Assembly (NCBI GenBank): GCA_002315475.1
Contig: DCGI01000055.1
Location: 1-6,600, forward strand
Direction: 5' to 3'
DNA from: Christensenella sp. UBA1782
GTDB taxonomy: Bacteria > Bacillota > Clostridia > Christensenellales > DTU072
Length of the DNA stretch: 6,600 nucleotides
Part shown: one piece after another, positions 5,977 through 6,600 of the stretch
How the letters are laid out: each line of letters starts with the position of its first letter
Position numbering within the stretch: the stretch's first letter is position 1
Made by a program: the position numbers and the translations under genes
Notes under the pieces: model-generated
What the model saw: the letters and a program-made list of their open reading frames with translations, nothing else
Told to the model about the DNA's origin: nothing
Databases searched by the model: none

Positions 5977-6009
5977 AAAAAAAGAACCCGAAACTCGGGT
6001 TCTTTTTTT
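5977..6009. terminator. Bidirectional intrinsic terminator
   Basis: Perfect 15-bp inverted repeat with a 3-nt AAC loop (5992-5994): seven A then GAACCCGA on the left, TCGGGTTC then seven T on the right. The GC-rich core plus the T-tract on either strand makes it a textbook Rho-independent terminator for gltX, whose stop is 51 bp upstream, and equally for the minus-strand gene ending at 6037, 27 bp away on the other side. Confidence 0.95.
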
Positions 6010-6036
6010 GGTCGTTTCTACAAAGTCTTGTAAAGA

Positions 6037-6600
6037 TTATTGCGCTCTCTTCAATCCGACTATGTCGTAGTCGATGACGCAGATGACGTATTCGCCGATC
6101 GTTTGCGTGCCGTACTGGTGAACCTTTTCTTCGTGTTCTCCCGCAGTGGCAGGGAAATCGGAATCCGATTCGGAATAATACCAGTGATAGGTCGCACCGC
6201 CGTCTTTCGTCGCACCTTGTTGCAGAATATCGTATTCCCAACCGTCTTTATAGGTTTGCGAACTGGTCGTGGTGGCGTTCTTCCACTTATAGTAAGGATT
6301 GATGATGACGTCGCCTTTCATGACTGCGGAAGTTTCGCTTCCGTCGGTATAGTAGAATGTCGGCAAATCACCTTGTTCGTACAAGAAGTACTTGATGCTT
6401 TCGCCGTTGCTTCCGTCCGAAGTGTTGTTGATGGTAATATCCTTCCAAGCGGTAATGTATTTTTCCATAGCCGGCCCGTAAGAATCTTCATCCACGTTGT
6501 TGATGCTCTGCGGGACGTAAATACGAAGACGGTATCTCGCTTCGTTACCGACGTTAAAGGTATCCGATTGAACGGAGGCGGGCGTCGCACGATTAAAGAC
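6037..6600 (-). CDS. Unidentified, probably exported protein (partial, C-terminal part)
   Basis: The last 187 residues of a protein whose start lies beyond the right edge; the frame is open to position 6600 and the stop is TAA at 6037-6039. I do not recognise a family. The visible part is rich in Tyr, Thr, Ser, Asp, Asn and Gly with several Trp and only one Cys, and alternates short hydrophobic stretches with polar ones (for example ARYRLRIYVPQ at 21-31, DVIINPYYKWKN, EYVICVIDYDIVGLKRAQ at the end). This is the look of an extracellular beta-rich protein. The segment FNVGNEARYRLRIYVP faintly recalls TasA/camelysin-like secreted proteins, but this is impression only. The GTG at 6493-6495 could be misread as a start, yet the same frame continues upstream without a stop and no ribosome site precedes it. 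No transmembrane anchor is seen at the C terminus. It shares the bidirectional terminator at 5977-6009 with gltX. Confidence 0.75.
   Translation of the reverse strand, partial: VFNRATPASVQSDTFNVGNEARYRLRIYVPQSINNVDEDSYGPAMEKYITAWKDITINNTSDGSNGESIKYFLYEQGDLPTFYYTDGSETSAVMKGDVIINPYYKWKNATTTSSQTYKDGWEYDILQQGATKDGGATYHWYYSESDSDFPATAGEHEEKVHQYGTQTIGEYVICVIDYDIVGLKRAQ

Overview
The window looks like ordinary chromosomal DNA from a low-to-moderate GC Gram-positive bacterium, probably in the class Clostridia. This is inferred from strong AGGAGG-type ribosome sites, two TTG starts, consensus housekeeping promoters with A/T-rich leaders, a PepV-like M20 dipeptidase, a Gram-positive-style transglutaminase-like lipoprotein, and a tRNA gene with no encoded CCA. 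No mobile element, CRISPR array, defence locus or biosynthetic cluster is visible.

Layout: positions 22-96 hold an initiator tRNA(Met) on the minus strand, driven by its own near-consensus promoter (109-137). Upstream of it on the same strand lie a predicted lipoprotein with a C-terminal transglutaminase-like Cys-His-Asp domain (225-1808), then galE, UDP-glucose 4-epimerase (1868-2878), which has a TTGAAA-17-TATAAT promoter. galE and the lipoprotein gene are 59 bp apart with no obvious terminator or strong promoter between them, so they are probably cotranscribed. A 289-bp non-coding gap (2879-3167) holds the galE promoter plus a run of inverted repeats, one of which is the likely terminator of the next gene upstream, an M20 metallodipeptidase (3168-4394, TTG start).

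The dipeptidase gene is divergent from gltX, glutamyl-tRNA synthetase (4486-5925, plus strand). Their 91-bp shared spacer carries two facing -10 boxes. gltX converges with an unidentified, probably exported protein gene that runs off the right edge (6037 to beyond 6600, minus strand). A perfect 15-bp hairpin with A and T tracts (5977-6009) lies between them and can terminate both.

The genes do not form a single pathway: initiation and charging tRNA functions (tRNA-fMet, gltX), dipeptide breakdown, nucleotide-sugar interconversion for surface glycans, and two cell-surface proteins. The features most worth a second look are the structured non-coding block upstream of galE, the atypical T-loop of the initiator tRNA, the overlapping divergent promoters, and the two unassigned surface proteins. 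I did not find evidence of an undescribed multi-gene system.
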